A DNA stretch of 64,000 bases from Ruegeria sp. R14_0 (GTDB lineage Bacteria; Pseudomonadota; Alphaproteobacteria; Rhodobacterales; Rhodobacteraceae), in assembly GCF_017743975.1 (NCBI RefSeq), contig NZ_JAGHRC010000010.1, forward strand, positions 84,633 to 148,632, read 5' to 3'. Under the pieces are notes generated by a model that worked only from the letters and a program-made list of their open reading frames with translations, was not told the DNA's origin and ran no database searches. The position numbers were made by a program, and so were the translations under genes. Each line of letters opens with the position of its first letter. Position 1 is the stretch's first letter. Shown here one piece after another: positions 41,821-50,768 of this stretch.

Positions 41821-42960
41821 ATGAGAGAAGTTCCCGCGCCATTTGATGGGCTGGCCTATGACGGACATCTCGTCTGGGATCGATTCACTCGTGTATTTCA
41901 TTGGGGGCTGGTAGCGTGCGTTTCCACCGCGTTGGTGTCTGGGTTCCTGCTGGACGCATCTTGGATTCGCCTACACCTGGTTTCCGGTTCCCTTGCCATT
42001 GCATTGGTTACTGCCAGAACTGTCTGGGGATTTACCGGCCCTACCTACGCGCGGTTTTCGCAGTTCTTACCAAGCTACCGGCAGGCTATCAGCCATCTGA
42101 GGGCCGGAGCGGCTCATGCGCGCCACATCGGGCACAATCCACTTGCTGCCTTGATGGTCTTTGTATTGCTTACCCTGATCGTCGGGCTTGGTTTGACAGG
42201 TGTCGCCAGCTTGGGCAGCGGTCTAAAATCAGGGCCGATGGCTGCCTCTTTGCCAGCATCACAGGGCCACATCTGGAGCAAAATTCACGAGTTGGCCGCT
42301 TTCGCGCTGTTGAGCTTCATTGCCCTGCATATCGGCGGTGTCGTTCTGGAAAGCCGCCGCAGCCGAGAGAACCTGGCCAGGTCGATGATAAACGGGCGCA
42401 AGGAGATGCGCGCCGGGGATTTGACTGCGCCGCCACGGCCTGCGCAGCGGGCGCTTGCCGCCCTTTTCATCTCGGGTCTTGTCATCATCGCCACCGGCGC
42501 GATCAACAGGATGTCACAGAGCCCACTGCCGCTCCCGCCGGTTGGGAGTATGGCACTGGTCTACAGCGATGAATGCGCCGCCTGCCACATGGCTTATCAC
42601 CCGTCCCTGCGTCCTGCCGCATCCTGGCAATTGATGATGGACAAGCTGGACAGTCATTTCGGTGAGGACGCCACTCTGCCAAAGGAGACCGGTGACGAGA
42701 TTACCGTTTGGCTGGTCAAGCACTCCGCGGAAACTGTGGACAGCAAGCCCGCGACCCTCTGGACGGGTTTGCAAGAAACCCTGCCGGTTGCCCTACCGAA
42801 CACAGACATCTGGCAACGTCTTCACGGGTCGCTCGCCGATGGCACATTCACCCGCCGCACCATCCATAGCCGCTCGAACTGTTTCGCTTGTCACAGGGAT
42901 GCCGAGAGCGGCTGGTTCAGCCCTTTTCAGATTTCCGTTCCGAAGGAGCCTAAGCAATGA
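41821..42960 (+). CDS. Cytochrome b561 fused to a di-haem cytochrome c domain
   Basis: 379 aa. Residues about 15-180 form a four-helix b561 domain with haem-ligand His (RVFHWGL, LHLVSG, KIHELAAF, IALHIGG). One more helix (about 200-220) follows, then a periplasmic DHC-like domain with CAACH (252-256) and CFACH (354-358). In Rhodobacter sphaeroides a membrane cytochrome b is encoded with DHC and SHP and reduces them from the quinol pool. The operon order here is b561-DHC, SHP, DHC. Confidence 0.88.
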   Translation: MREVPAPFDGLAYDGHLVWDRFTRVFHWGLVACVSTALVSGFLLDASWIRLHLVSGSLAIALVTARTVWGFTGPTYARFSQFLPSYRQAISHLRAGAAHARHIGHNPLAALMVFVLLTLIVGLGLTGVASLGSGLKSGPMAASLPASQGHIWSKIHELAAFALLSFIALHIGGVVLESRRSRENLARSMINGRKEMRAGDLTAPPRPAQRALAALFISGLVIIATGAINRMSQSPLPLPPVGSMALVYSDECAACHMAYHPSLRPAASWQLMMDKLDSHFGEDATLPKETGDEITVWLVKHSAETVDSKPATLWTGLQETLPVALPNTDIWQRLHGSLADGTFTRRTIHSRSNCFACHRDAESGWFSPFQISVPKEPKQ

Positions 42961-43349
42961 AACCAGTTCTTGTTCTTTCCGCCATCCTGTTGTCCCAGCC
43001 TGTCTTGGCGCAAGACACTTCCCCGCAGGCCTTGGTCGATCAATACAGTGCCGAGGCGGGTGCTGCCCCATCACCGAAAAACGGACGGGCGCTGTTCACG
43101 GCCAACCATGCAAGCGGAAAACCCCATACGCCCTCCTGCGTCACCTGTCATTCGGCAGACCCTACAAAAGGCGGTCAGGCCCGCACCGGAAAGCCGATCG
43201 ACCCCCTGGTTCCGCGCGTGAATTCAGAACGGTTCACCGACATGAAATTTGTCGAAAAATGGTTTGGGCGAAACTGCAACTCTGTTCTCGGCCGCGACTG
43301 CAGCGCGCAGGAAAAAGCCGACATCATTTCTTGGTTCATGAGCCTCTGA
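42957..43349 (+). CDS. shp: SHP-type high-spin cytochrome c (DUF1924)
   Basis: 130 aa: signal peptide cut near VLAQD (residue 19), one haem c site CVTCH (61-65), and a Cys pair around NCNSVLGRDC. The length and the RVNSERFTDMKFVEKWFGRNC region match the sphaeroides haem protein, a cytochrome whose Asn sixth ligand leaves to bind O2 or NO. It overlaps both neighbours' reading, starting on the b561 stop (ATGA) and 15 nt before DHC. Confidence 0.88.
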   Translation: MKPVLVLSAILLSQPVLAQDTSPQALVDQYSAEAGAAPSPKNGRALFTANHASGKPHTPSCVTCHSADPTKGGQARTGKPIDPLVPRVNSERFTDMKFVEKWFGRNCNSVLGRDCSAQEKADIISWFMSL

Positions 43350-43364
43350 GGAAAGGACACCACC

Positions 43365-43823
43365 ATGAAACGAATTCTTGCTGTAGCTGCAATAGCTCTG
43401 ATTTCGGCGCCGGTTCTTGCCAGCGAAGGTGAGTTTATGCGGCCCGTAACTCACGCCGCAACCAAGGCCGAATGCAGCGAATGCCACATGGCCTATCCGG
43501 CAGGATTCCTGCCCAGCCGGTCGTGGACAAAGATCATGACCACGCTTGATGACCATTTTGGCGAAAACGCCATGCTGGACGACGCAACTCGCACAGAGAT
43601 CGAGGCTTACCTGACCCAGAATGCCGCCGACGTCGGAGGGCGTTCGTCCAGCCTCCTCTACCGGATTGCGCCAGAGGATACGCCTCTGCGGATTTCCGAA
43701 ATGCCCTGGTTCCGCTCGGAACATGACGGCGAGGTCTCGTCCCGAAAACTCCAGAAAGCAGGTTCCATGTCGAACTGCGCCGCATGTCATCGCGGCGCTG
43801 ATCGAGGGATATTCGAGGACTGA
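43365..43823 (+). CDS. dhc: Di-haem cytochrome c (DHC)
   Basis: 152 aa: signal peptide (cut near VLASE, residue 20) and two haem c sites, CSECH (37-41) and CAACH (138-142). DHC is the electron donor to SHP. It closely resembles the C-terminal domain of the b561 fusion (ECAACHMAYHP against ECSECHMAYPA), so one arose from the other by duplication. AAAGG site before the ATG. Confidence 0.9.
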   Translation: MKRILAVAAIALISAPVLASEGEFMRPVTHAATKAECSECHMAYPAGFLPSRSWTKIMTTLDDHFGENAMLDDATRTEIEAYLTQNAADVGGRSSSLLYRIAPEDTPLRISEMPWFRSEHDGEVSSRKLQKAGSMSNCAACHRGADRGIFED

Positions 43824-43871
43824 CAAACGAGCTTGGCGGGCATTTGCCTTTGGACAGAGTTAACCGCGCCG

Positions 43872-44420
43872 TCACCCAATTTTGACCCGCGTGTCGGTGA
43901 CGAACTCGTAGGGGGGCAGATCGAGGTTGCGGGGCGCCGGGCCTTTCCGAATTCTGCCCGACGTGTCGTAATGTGAACCGTGACACGGACAGAACCAACC
44001 GTCCCAGTCTCCGGTGGGTTCGCTGCCGCCCTGCCCGAGTGGTATGCATCCCAGATGGGTGCAAACGCCAATAACTACCAGCCATTCCGGTCGCTGTACG
44101 CGCTCGGCGTCAGGTTGCGGGTCGATCATTGGTGCATCGTCTTCTGCTATCGCCAGCGCGATCCGCTCTTTAGTCCGGTGGTCTATAAAGATCGGCTTGC
44201 CTTTCCATTTGACAGTGATCCTCGTTCCTGGTCCGACACCTTCAAGATCTATGTCGACAACGGCTTGGGCGGAGATGTCTGCACTGGGGTTCATGCTGTT
44301 AACAAGTGGCCAGACCGCAGCACCCGTGGCCACTATGGCTGCACTGCCGGTGACATAATACAAGAAATCGCGCCGAGATTCGGGCTCTGAAGGTACCTTT
44401 CTTTCAGAAAAATCAGACAT
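43872..44420 (-). CDS. Rieske iron-sulfur protein, PetA-like, without petBC
   Basis: 182 aa from ATG 44420. A Tat/anchor N-terminus (SRRDFLYYVTGSAAIVATG) precedes a Rieske domain with CTHLGC and CPCHGSHYD, the two Cys-His pairs of the 2Fe-2S cluster and the two disulfide Cys. It looks like the Fe-S subunit of cytochrome bc1. No cytochrome b or c1 gene is nearby, so it is either a spare copy swapped into the core complex under copper stress or has another partner. It lies downstream of the Cu ATPase group. Confidence 0.9.
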   Translation of the reverse strand: MSDFSERKVPSEPESRRDFLYYVTGSAAIVATGAAVWPLVNSMNPSADISAQAVVDIDLEGVGPGTRITVKWKGKPIFIDHRTKERIALAIAEDDAPMIDPQPDAERVQRPEWLVVIGVCTHLGCIPLGQGGSEPTGDWDGWFCPCHGSHYDTSGRIRKGPAPRNLDLPPYEFVTDTRVKIG

Positions 44421-44525
44421 TTTGTTCCTCCCGTGCGTCAGTACCGGGCTCATCGAATGATAGGACTCGGACGAGGTGGATCAGTCGCCCTGGTCCTCTT
44501 CTTCTTCATCGCGATGCCCCATTCC

Positions 44526-44636
44526 CTATTCATCAGAGTGATCTTCGTCGGTGTCACCGTGCGAAGCCATTACAGGCAGTGCACCGGCCGTCAGGGGCAG
44601 TGCAATTGCGGCTATCCGTATTGGAGCTGCTAACAT
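44526..44636 (-). CDS. Tiny secreted His/Asp-rich peptide
   Basis: 36 aa: signal peptide (MLAAPIRIAAIALPLTAGAL, then PVMAS) and a short mature part SHGDTDEDHSDE, ending at TAG. The same frame continues with GMGHRDEEEEDQGD before a TGA at 44485-44487, so the gene may have suffered a nonsense change. An AAGGAAGG box precedes the ATG. The charge pattern suggests metal binding in the periplasm; unproven. Confidence 0.45.
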   Translation of the reverse strand: MLAAPIRIAAIALPLTAGALPVMASHGDTDEDHSDE

Positions 44637-44749
44637 GGCAATTTCCCTTCCTTCTTGGATTACGTATTTGCTCTGCTCAGTTGGCCGTTCCTACTCCTTG
44701 TTGCGCAGTGTTCTTGCCGCAAAGCCGCCAGCTATACAGGGCGCCGTTC

Positions 44750-45028
44750 TCAGTGTTTGCCGTGGCCGCGATGCATTAAGAAATGCATGCCCACGCAGAC
44801 CAGCAAGAACAGCAACGGAGAACTGAGCAAAGGATAGAGTGTCTCGCGGTATTCCCAGCCCAGAACAGCGGCGCCCAACGCGATCGCAATGACAACCGGG
44901 AGCCAATTACGCTTGGCACCGTTGGCCGTCTGATCTTCGGTTTTGGGCGCTTCGGGCGTTTCGTCAGAGCTGACCCTTTCGGTCGTCTCCTGTGTGGCGC
45001 GAGTTTCGTCGAAATTTGATTGGGTCAT
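44750..45028 (-). CDS. DUF2933-type small membrane protein
   Basis: 92 aa from ATG 45028, which overlaps the permease stop (ATGA). A polar N-terminal half (many Glu/Thr) precedes two hydrophobic segments and the DUF2933 ending LLVCVGMHFLMHRGHGKH, with Met and His residues that could bind Cu. A second such protein is at 62432. Confidence 0.78.
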   Translation of the reverse strand: MTQSNFDETRATQETTERVSSDETPEAPKTEDQTANGAKRNWLPVVIAIALGAAVLGWEYRETLYPLLSSPLLFLLVCVGMHFLMHRGHGKH

Positions 45029-46359
45029 AGCTGATTTGCCTCCTTTTCGATGATCCATTGTTTGAGAAAGATGCGCTCGTAGGCGAAGACCAAGCCGACG
45101 CCAGCAAGGGCATATACCACGATCATCGGGTCGGAGCGCAGCTTGAGTATTGTGAACGCGGTCAGGACTACGCAGTCCAGCGCCAGGGCAGTTAACAAGA
45201 CCCAACCCCGAGCGTTGATCTGACTGCGCAGCCGGTGCCAAACGCCCCAATGCACGGCCATATCCATCACCAGATAAAAGAAAGCACCAAGCGAGGCGAT
45301 GCGCGACAGGTCGAACAACACCGCAAGCAGACCCGCAATCACGACCGTGTAGATCAGCGTGTGAGACTGGATGCTGCCCGTCATGCCGAAATGGCTGTGC
45401 GGGATCATTTTCATGTCGGTCAGCATTGCCAGCATCCGTGATACGGCGAACACACTGGCAATCAGTCCTGAGGCGGTGGCAACCATCGCCAGCGCAACGG
45501 TCAGGTAGAAACCACCCTGCCCCAAGACTGGTCGGGCGGCTTCTGCCAAGGCATAGTCCTGTGCGGCACGGATCTGGTCGGGTGGCAGGCTGGCACCCAC
45601 GGCGAAGGCGACCAACAGATAGATCACTGCGCAGATCGCGATCGAGATCATGATGGTGCGCCCGACATTGCGGTGTGGGTCGACGATCTCGGCACCGCTA
45701 TTAGTGATTGTGGTAAATCCCTTGAACGCAAGGATCGAAAGAGCCACGGACGCGATGAAACCCAGCGGCCCGGCGGGGGCGGTGCCTTGCGCCTGCCAGT
45801 CGCCGCCCGCGGCCCACAGCGCGGCAACGCCAAACACTGCGATCCCACCGATCTTGAGCACAGACATGACAATGGACCACAACCCCACCGAGCGGTTCCC
45901 CGACCGGTTGACCGCGTAGGCGAAGACGATCAGCGAAACCGCGACCATCGGCACCAACGGCCCATCTTCGATGTTGAATGGGCGGAGCGCGTAGGTTGCG
46001 AAGGTGCGTGCGACGAGGCTTTCGTTGATCACCATCGACAGCGCCATCAACAACGAAGCCGCTGCCGCTACAGCACCCGGACCATATGCTTTTGTCAGGA
46101 TCATCGCGATCCCGCCCGAAGACGGCCAGGCGTTGGACATGGCAATATAGGTGTAGGCGCTGAACGCCGTCACGATGGCTCCGACTACGAAAGACAGCGG
46201 AAACCATGGCCCAGCAAGCCCAGCGATCTGGCCTGTCAGCGCAAATATCCCCGCACCGATCATGACACCGGTGCCCATGGCGACCGCACCCGTCAGCGAT
46301 ATCGAACCTGATTTCAAGTTGCCTACGCCCTCGTGCGTCATATGCTTGTGCGCGCTCAT
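45025..46359 (-). CDS. APC-family permease in the copper cluster
   Basis: 444 aa with about 12 membrane helices and the APC-superfamily start GTGVMIGAGIFALTGQIAG. A short His-containing N-terminus (MSAHKHMTHEG) precedes it. It is coupled to the Cu ATPase (ATGA). Amino acid permeases of this type recur beside P1B ATPases in copper islands; the substrate is unknown, perhaps a Cu-chelating amino acid. Confidence 0.82.
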   Translation of the reverse strand: MSAHKHMTHEGVGNLKSGSISLTGAVAMGTGVMIGAGIFALTGQIAGLAGPWFPLSFVVGAIVTAFSAYTYIAMSNAWPSSGGIAMILTKAYGPGAVAAAASLLMALSMVINESLVARTFATYALRPFNIEDGPLVPMVAVSLIVFAYAVNRSGNRSVGLWSIVMSVLKIGGIAVFGVAALWAAGGDWQAQGTAPAGPLGFIASVALSILAFKGFTTITNSGAEIVDPHRNVGRTIMISIAICAVIYLLVAFAVGASLPPDQIRAAQDYALAEAARPVLGQGGFYLTVALAMVATASGLIASVFAVSRMLAMLTDMKMIPHSHFGMTGSIQSHTLIYTVVIAGLLAVLFDLSRIASLGAFFYLVMDMAVHWGVWHRLRSQINARGWVLLTALALDCVVLTAFTILKLRSDPMIVVYALAGVGLVFAYERIFLKQWIIEKEANQL

Positions 46360-48707
46360 ACCTTCGTCCCCCTCAGGCGCAGCGCATTCAACACCACTGA
46401 AATCGACGAAGCACTCATGGCGAAGGCGGCGAACATCGGACTTATCAAGATGCCGAAGAGCGGAAACAGAAGACCTGCCGCCACCGGAACGCCCGAGGCG
46501 TTGTAGACCAGGGCAAAGAATAGGTTCTGCCGGATATTGCGCATGGTAGCGCGGGCCAGCCTACGGGCGCGCACGATGCCATCGAGGCTACCGTTGACCA
46601 GCGTGAAGCCTGCGCTTTCGATCGCCACGTCGGCACCGGTCCCCATTGCAATGCCCACATCGGCCTGCGCTAATGCGGGTGCGTCGTTCACCCCGTCACC
46701 GGCCATGGCGACCTTGGCGCCTTTCTCCTGCAGTTCGCGAATTATGCGGGCCTTGTCCTCGGGTAGAACGTCGGCTCGAATCTCATCGATACCCAGACGT
46801 TCGGCCACCGCCTTTGCAGTGCGTTCGTTGTCACCAGTCGCCATGATGATTCGGAAACCCAGCTCGTGCAGCGCCTTGAGGGCGGCGGGTGTTGTTTCCT
46901 TGACCGGGTCGGCGACGCTGACCAACCCCGCCACTGAACCATCAAGCATCACGAACATCACCGTTTCGCCGTCATCCCGACGCGCATTGGCCTTGACCGT
47001 TAGTTCGGTCGCCTCGAGTCCGAGATCGGTGACCAGTTTCAGGTTGCCGAGCGCGACGGGGCGGCCATCCACCGTGCCTTTCACGCCTTTACCAGTCACC
47101 GCCTCGAAGTCACTGGCGTCGGACAGGGCCACGCCACGTTCCTCGGCTCCTGTGACGATTGCCTCAGCTAACGGGTGCTCCGAGCCCTTCTCCAGCGTTG
47201 CGGCCAGCCGCAGCACCTCGACTTCGTCATGGCCAGGTTCGGGTATTACGGCCACAAGCTTTGGCTTGCCCATGGTCAGGGTGCCGGTTTTGTCGACGAT
47301 CAAAGTATCGATCTTCTCGAACCGCTCCAGCGCTTCGGCATTTTTGATCAGCACTCCGGCCTGCGCCCCGCGCCCCGTGGCCGTCATGATCGACATCGGA
47401 GTGGCCAGACCAAGCGCGCACGGGCAAGCTATGATCAGTACCGACACCGCTGCGATCAAGGCGTAGGAGAGTGCCGGAGCCGGTCCCCAAACCGCCCATG
47501 CAATGAAGGCCAATACAGCGATGCCAATGACCGCTGGCACGAACCATCCGGCAACTTTGTCGGCGTATTTCTGGATCGGTGCGCGCGAGCGTTGCGCGTT
47601 GGCCACCATTTCGACAATCTGGGACAGCATTGTGTCAGAGCCCACTCGGGTTGCTTCGATTACAAGACTACCGGTGCCGTTGATTGTGGCCCCTGTGACC
47701 GGCTCGCCTTGTACCTTTTCGACCGGAACCGGTTCGCCAGAGATCATGCTTTCGTCAACAGATGAGCGCCCGTCGAGTACAATGCCGTCTACTGGCACCT
47801 TGTCGCCGGGGCGTACGCGAAGGCGGTCACCTACCTGTACTTCTTCAAGCGGAATTTCCTCTTCACTGCTGTCAGGGCGGATAATGCGGGCGGTCTTTGC
47901 GGCCATGTCCAGCAAAGCGCGGATTGCCTTTCCTGTGCCTTCGCGTGCCCGCAGTTCCATCACCTGCCCGAGCAGAACAAGTGTAACGATAACTGCGGCA
48001 GCCTCGAAATAGACCCCAACATGGCCTTCTGAATCTCGAAAACCGTCCGGAAATATGTGGGGCATCAATACGGCGACAACGCTGAACAGCCACGCGGCCG
48101 AAACCCCCATGGCAATCAACGAGAACATGTTCAGGTTCATGGTGCGAAACGAATTCCACCCTCGTTCCAGAAATGGCCAACCGCACCAAAGAACGACCGG
48201 AGTGCCAAGTATCAGTTCAATCCATAGGGTTGTTCGCTCACCAAAAATCTCTCGCACACCAGACAGCCCAACGTAGGGGCCCATCGTGAAAACCAAAAGT
48301 GGAAGCGTCAGAACCGCACCTACCCATAGGCGCCGGGTGAAATCCACCAGTTCCGGGTTCGGCCCCTCGTCCACCATCGCCGCGCTTTCCAGCTCCAACC
48401 CCATGCCGCAGAGTGGACAGGACCCGGGATGGGTTTGCCGCACCTGCGGATGCATCGGGCAGGTATATACGGGTCCGTCATAGCCTGTCGGAACGATGTC
48501 ATATTCACCGTTCTCGTCCGCCGCGCCATGATGCGCGGAATGGTGGTGATGCGCATGCGCATCCACCTCGCCCTCGGGCACAAGGTGCATCCCGCATTTG
48601 GGACAGTCGCCGGGCCCAGATTGACGCACGTCAGAATGCATGGGGCAGACGTAAGCGACCTCGGTCGGGCCGTTCGCGTGGATTCTGATGTCGTGGTCTT
48701 CTGTCAT
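46356..48707 (-). CDS. copA: Cu+/Ag+-exporting P1B-type ATPase with two HMBD domains
   Basis: 783 aa. Two N-terminal heavy-metal-binding domains (VCPMHSDVRQ...CPKCGMHLVPE and TCPMHPQVRQ...CPLCGMGLE) with His-rich spacers replace the usual CxxC ferredoxin domain. The core has SGEPVPVE, CPCALGLATP, DKTGTLT, SEHPLAEAI and GDGVNDAPAL. The Cu-specific C-terminus YNASGVPVAAG and MSASSISVVLNALR is present (P1B-1). It exports Cu+ or Ag+ and heads the operon CopA-APC-DUF2933. Confidence 0.93.
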   Translation of the reverse strand: MTEDHDIRIHANGPTEVAYVCPMHSDVRQSGPGDCPKCGMHLVPEGEVDAHAHHHHSAHHGAADENGEYDIVPTGYDGPVYTCPMHPQVRQTHPGSCPLCGMGLELESAAMVDEGPNPELVDFTRRLWVGAVLTLPLLVFTMGPYVGLSGVREIFGERTTLWIELILGTPVVLWCGWPFLERGWNSFRTMNLNMFSLIAMGVSAAWLFSVVAVLMPHIFPDGFRDSEGHVGVYFEAAAVIVTLVLLGQVMELRAREGTGKAIRALLDMAAKTARIIRPDSSEEEIPLEEVQVGDRLRVRPGDKVPVDGIVLDGRSSVDESMISGEPVPVEKVQGEPVTGATINGTGSLVIEATRVGSDTMLSQIVEMVANAQRSRAPIQKYADKVAGWFVPAVIGIAVLAFIAWAVWGPAPALSYALIAAVSVLIIACPCALGLATPMSIMTATGRGAQAGVLIKNAEALERFEKIDTLIVDKTGTLTMGKPKLVAVIPEPGHDEVEVLRLAATLEKGSEHPLAEAIVTGAEERGVALSDASDFEAVTGKGVKGTVDGRPVALGNLKLVTDLGLEATELTVKANARRDDGETVMFVMLDGSVAGLVSVADPVKETTPAALKALHELGFRIIMATGDNERTAKAVAERLGIDEIRADVLPEDKARIIRELQEKGAKVAMAGDGVNDAPALAQADVGIAMGTGADVAIESAGFTLVNGSLDGIVRARRLARATMRNIRQNLFFALVYNASGVPVAAGLLFPLFGILISPMFAAFAMSASSISVVLNALRLRGTKV

Positions 48708-48773
48708 GTTCTGCTCCCTGGTTTAAGCTTTGGTCGTAGAGCCGTTTAATTACACAATGCCGGGCACAGTCCT

Positions 48774-49823
48774 TCAGGGCAGAACAACCATCTGGTGGCC
48801 CTCACCCAGTATCGGCATTTCGGTAATAGCCGTCAGGCTGACTTGATCGACGATCCAGACCTTCGGTTCGGTTCGGCTTGATACCATCACTTTGCCTGAG
48901 TTCGGTATGGTCGTCAGGTGATAAGGTGCCGGTGACAGGTTGGTCGAGCGCTGTTTGCCCGTAGCAAGATCAATCGACAACAACCGGTCGGTGCCTTTGG
49001 CGGCCACGAACAGTACGCCCTCGCGGTCGGACAGGCCGATCCCGTGCAACTCGCCTCCAATGTCATAGGTTTCGGTGACAGAACCGCTGGCAAGATCTAC
49101 GCGGAAGGCCTTGCCACCATCACTGTCGGCTACGAAGGCGACGCTGCCGGTGGCGTTAAGTACAAGATGCTCAGGGCCTTCGCCGACGGGCATGTTGCGT
49201 ACGACGAAGCCTTTGACGACATCCACTTCGCTAAGTGTACCATTGCCGGTATTGGTGACATAGACCCTGTCGCTGTCAGGCGCGAATACCGCATAGTTGG
49301 GCATTGGCCCGGTTGCTACGAAACCAAGGAAGCTGAGCTTATCGAGATCGACGATCGAAATACCGTCACCGCCCGGATGGGTCGCCACCGCGAACCGCCC
49401 GTCGGGCGACACCGCAGTGTGATGCACCGCACCTGGAACCTCGATCTGGCGGACGACCTCGCGTGTTTCCGCATCAAGGATCGTCAGCAGGCTCCGCCCC
49501 TTGTCTTTGGGCAACGCGGTGACATCGCGCTTGGCGTGGTGCGCAGCGTGTTCATCCTCGGACATACCTTCGGGTTTTGGTGGCGTTGTGGCCTCGGTTT
49601 CTGCGTAGCTGCCCGCGACCAGGTACTTAAAGCCGGGCGCGCCGGCCAGCCCATGGACCGCCACGAGCCTCGGCAGCCGCTCGACGGTCTTGCCGGTTTC
49701 GGAGTCGATCACCAGAACCGAGTCCGCGCTGCCTTCGGGAATGAACACGGTTGCCGCCAGCGTGAGCGAAGGCGCAGTCAAAGCTGCGACGGACAGGCCT
49801 GCGGCCAGATTGAACAGGGTCAT
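48774..49823 (-). CDS. Exported YncE-like beta-propeller protein
   Basis: 349 aa: signal peptide (MTLFNLAAGLSVAALTAPSL) and repeated propeller blades (VLVIDSETGKTVERL, LTILDAETREVVRQI, ISIVDLDKLSFLGF, LSEVDVVKGFVVRN, FRVDLASGSVTE, LSIDLATGKQRS). A His-containing insert EDEHAAHHAKR interrupts blade 2. The role is unknown; these proteins often occur in metal and haem clusters. Its start overlaps the stop of a 39-aa gene. Confidence 0.82.
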   Translation of the reverse strand: MTLFNLAAGLSVAALTAPSLTLAATVFIPEGSADSVLVIDSETGKTVERLPRLVAVHGLAGAPGFKYLVAGSYAETEATTPPKPEGMSEDEHAAHHAKRDVTALPKDKGRSLLTILDAETREVVRQIEVPGAVHHTAVSPDGRFAVATHPGGDGISIVDLDKLSFLGFVATGPMPNYAVFAPDSDRVYVTNTGNGTLSEVDVVKGFVVRNMPVGEGPEHLVLNATGSVAFVADSDGGKAFRVDLASGSVTETYDIGGELHGIGLSDREGVLFVAAKGTDRLLSIDLATGKQRSTNLSPAPYHLTTIPNSGKVMVSSRTEPKVWIVDQVSLTAITEMPILGEGHQMVVLP

Positions 49824-49939
49824 TTAGGTTTCCTTTCGTCAACTGAAACGCGCACATTGGCGGGCACGTGCAGAAAAATCCGGTAGATGACGGCCATCAG
49901 GAAGGGCGTCAAAAGCAGGGTCAGAGCGATGGCCTTCAT
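49820..49939 (-). CDS. Tiny single-helix membrane protein
   Basis: 39 aa: MKAIALTLLLTPFLMAVIYR, then a short basic tail. GGACAAAG precedes the ATG and the stop overlaps the beta-propeller start (A-TGA), which supports real translation. Perhaps a regulator or stabiliser of a membrane partner. Confidence 0.6.
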   Translation of the reverse strand: MKAIALTLLLTPFLMAVIYRIFLHVPANVRVSVDERKPK

Positions 49940-49955
49940 GGCTTTGTCCTTTCAA

Positions 49956-50315
49956 TCAGTTGAGTTTTGTGCGAGCCGCAAAGACATTGAACAGTCCGCC
50001 GAACAGCAACGCGGCGTACCAGCCGTAGAGAAACGCCCATAACAGTCCCAACAGGAATGAGGGCAGGCTGAGCCAAGTCATTCCGGGCATCAGGCCGATC
50101 CAAGCCCGGTACATGGCAAAACTTGGAAAGATCAGGTCAAAGGCCACGCACAGCAGGTAGGTTGCGGCCAGAAACAGGCTGAGCGCCCAGCCAAGGGTTG
50201 TCACCGGAACACCGGGATGATGTTCTTGTGTCCCCATCACACAGGGGCCACAGGTCAGGCGCAACAGTGCGAATAGCACCACGCCCGTGACGAAAAAGTA
50301 CAGAATGGTAAGCAT
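49956..50315 (-). CDS. DUF5676-type membrane protein
   Basis: 119 aa from ATG 50315 (AGGACAC site). Three to four hydrophobic helices; a Cys motif near the first (LTCGPCVMG) could bind metal. The last helix LLWAFLYGWYAALLFGGLFN resembles DUF5676 proteins, which occur in copper/silver loci. Function unknown. Confidence 0.7.
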   Translation of the reverse strand: MLTILYFFVTGVVLFALLRLTCGPCVMGTQEHHPGVPVTTLGWALSLFLAATYLLCVAFDLIFPSFAMYRAWIGLMPGMTWLSLPSFLLGLLWAFLYGWYAALLFGGLFNVFAARTKLN

Positions 50316-50399
50316 GGTAAGTGTCCTGAACTGAGTTGGGCCGCAATCAACGGCTTGGGGCAGACCCCGGAGCGATTCCGGAGCCATTGCCGGTCACGT

Positions 50400-50768
50400 T
50401 CAGGACAGGTTTGGCGGATGTGGTAGTGGTGCGACCGGCAGGCTTGCGCGTGGCCGGAACCGTTCTGGCGCCACGGGCGTAGCAATACGCATCGAGAGCA
50501 ATTCAGGTGCTGCCATAACTGCCATCGCATAACAGCCCGGGTGCACTGAGCAGTCTAATTCTTCTGATGGATGAGACGCGGGATACCCACCGCTGTCATC
50601 GATAACGAGCTCGGCCTGGGTAGCGGCCTTCGCGATGTCATGCCCGGCATGGGACGGCACAACAGAGATCAGCATCGAAACCACCAACGCACAGATCAAC
50701 AGGACCTGCAGCCGGCCCATGGCTCGGGCCGTCCGTGTCGCAGTTGATATCCATTGTGCGCGGATCAC
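50400..50768 (-). CDS. Hypothetical protein with Cys pair, DUF2946-like
   Basis: 122 aa from a GTG that overlaps the stop of the VTT gene (GTGA). A hydrophobic N-terminal helix (LQVLLICALVVSMLISVVP) is followed by an acidic part and CSVHPGCYAMAVMAAPELL with two Cys and a His, then a Pro-rich tail. The layout resembles small copper-locus proteins of the DUF2946 sort; the match is not certain. Confidence 0.6.
   Translation of the reverse strand: MIRAQWISTATRTARAMGRLQVLLICALVVSMLISVVPSHAGHDIAKAATQAELVIDDSGGYPASHPSEELDCSVHPGCYAMAVMAAPELLSMRIATPVAPERFRPRASLPVAPLPHPPNLS

Noticed and set aside
46537..47466. 309-aa plus-strand frame inside the Cu ATPase gene
   Set aside because: Ser/Arg/Ala-rich shadow of a clear P-type ATPase on the minus strand.
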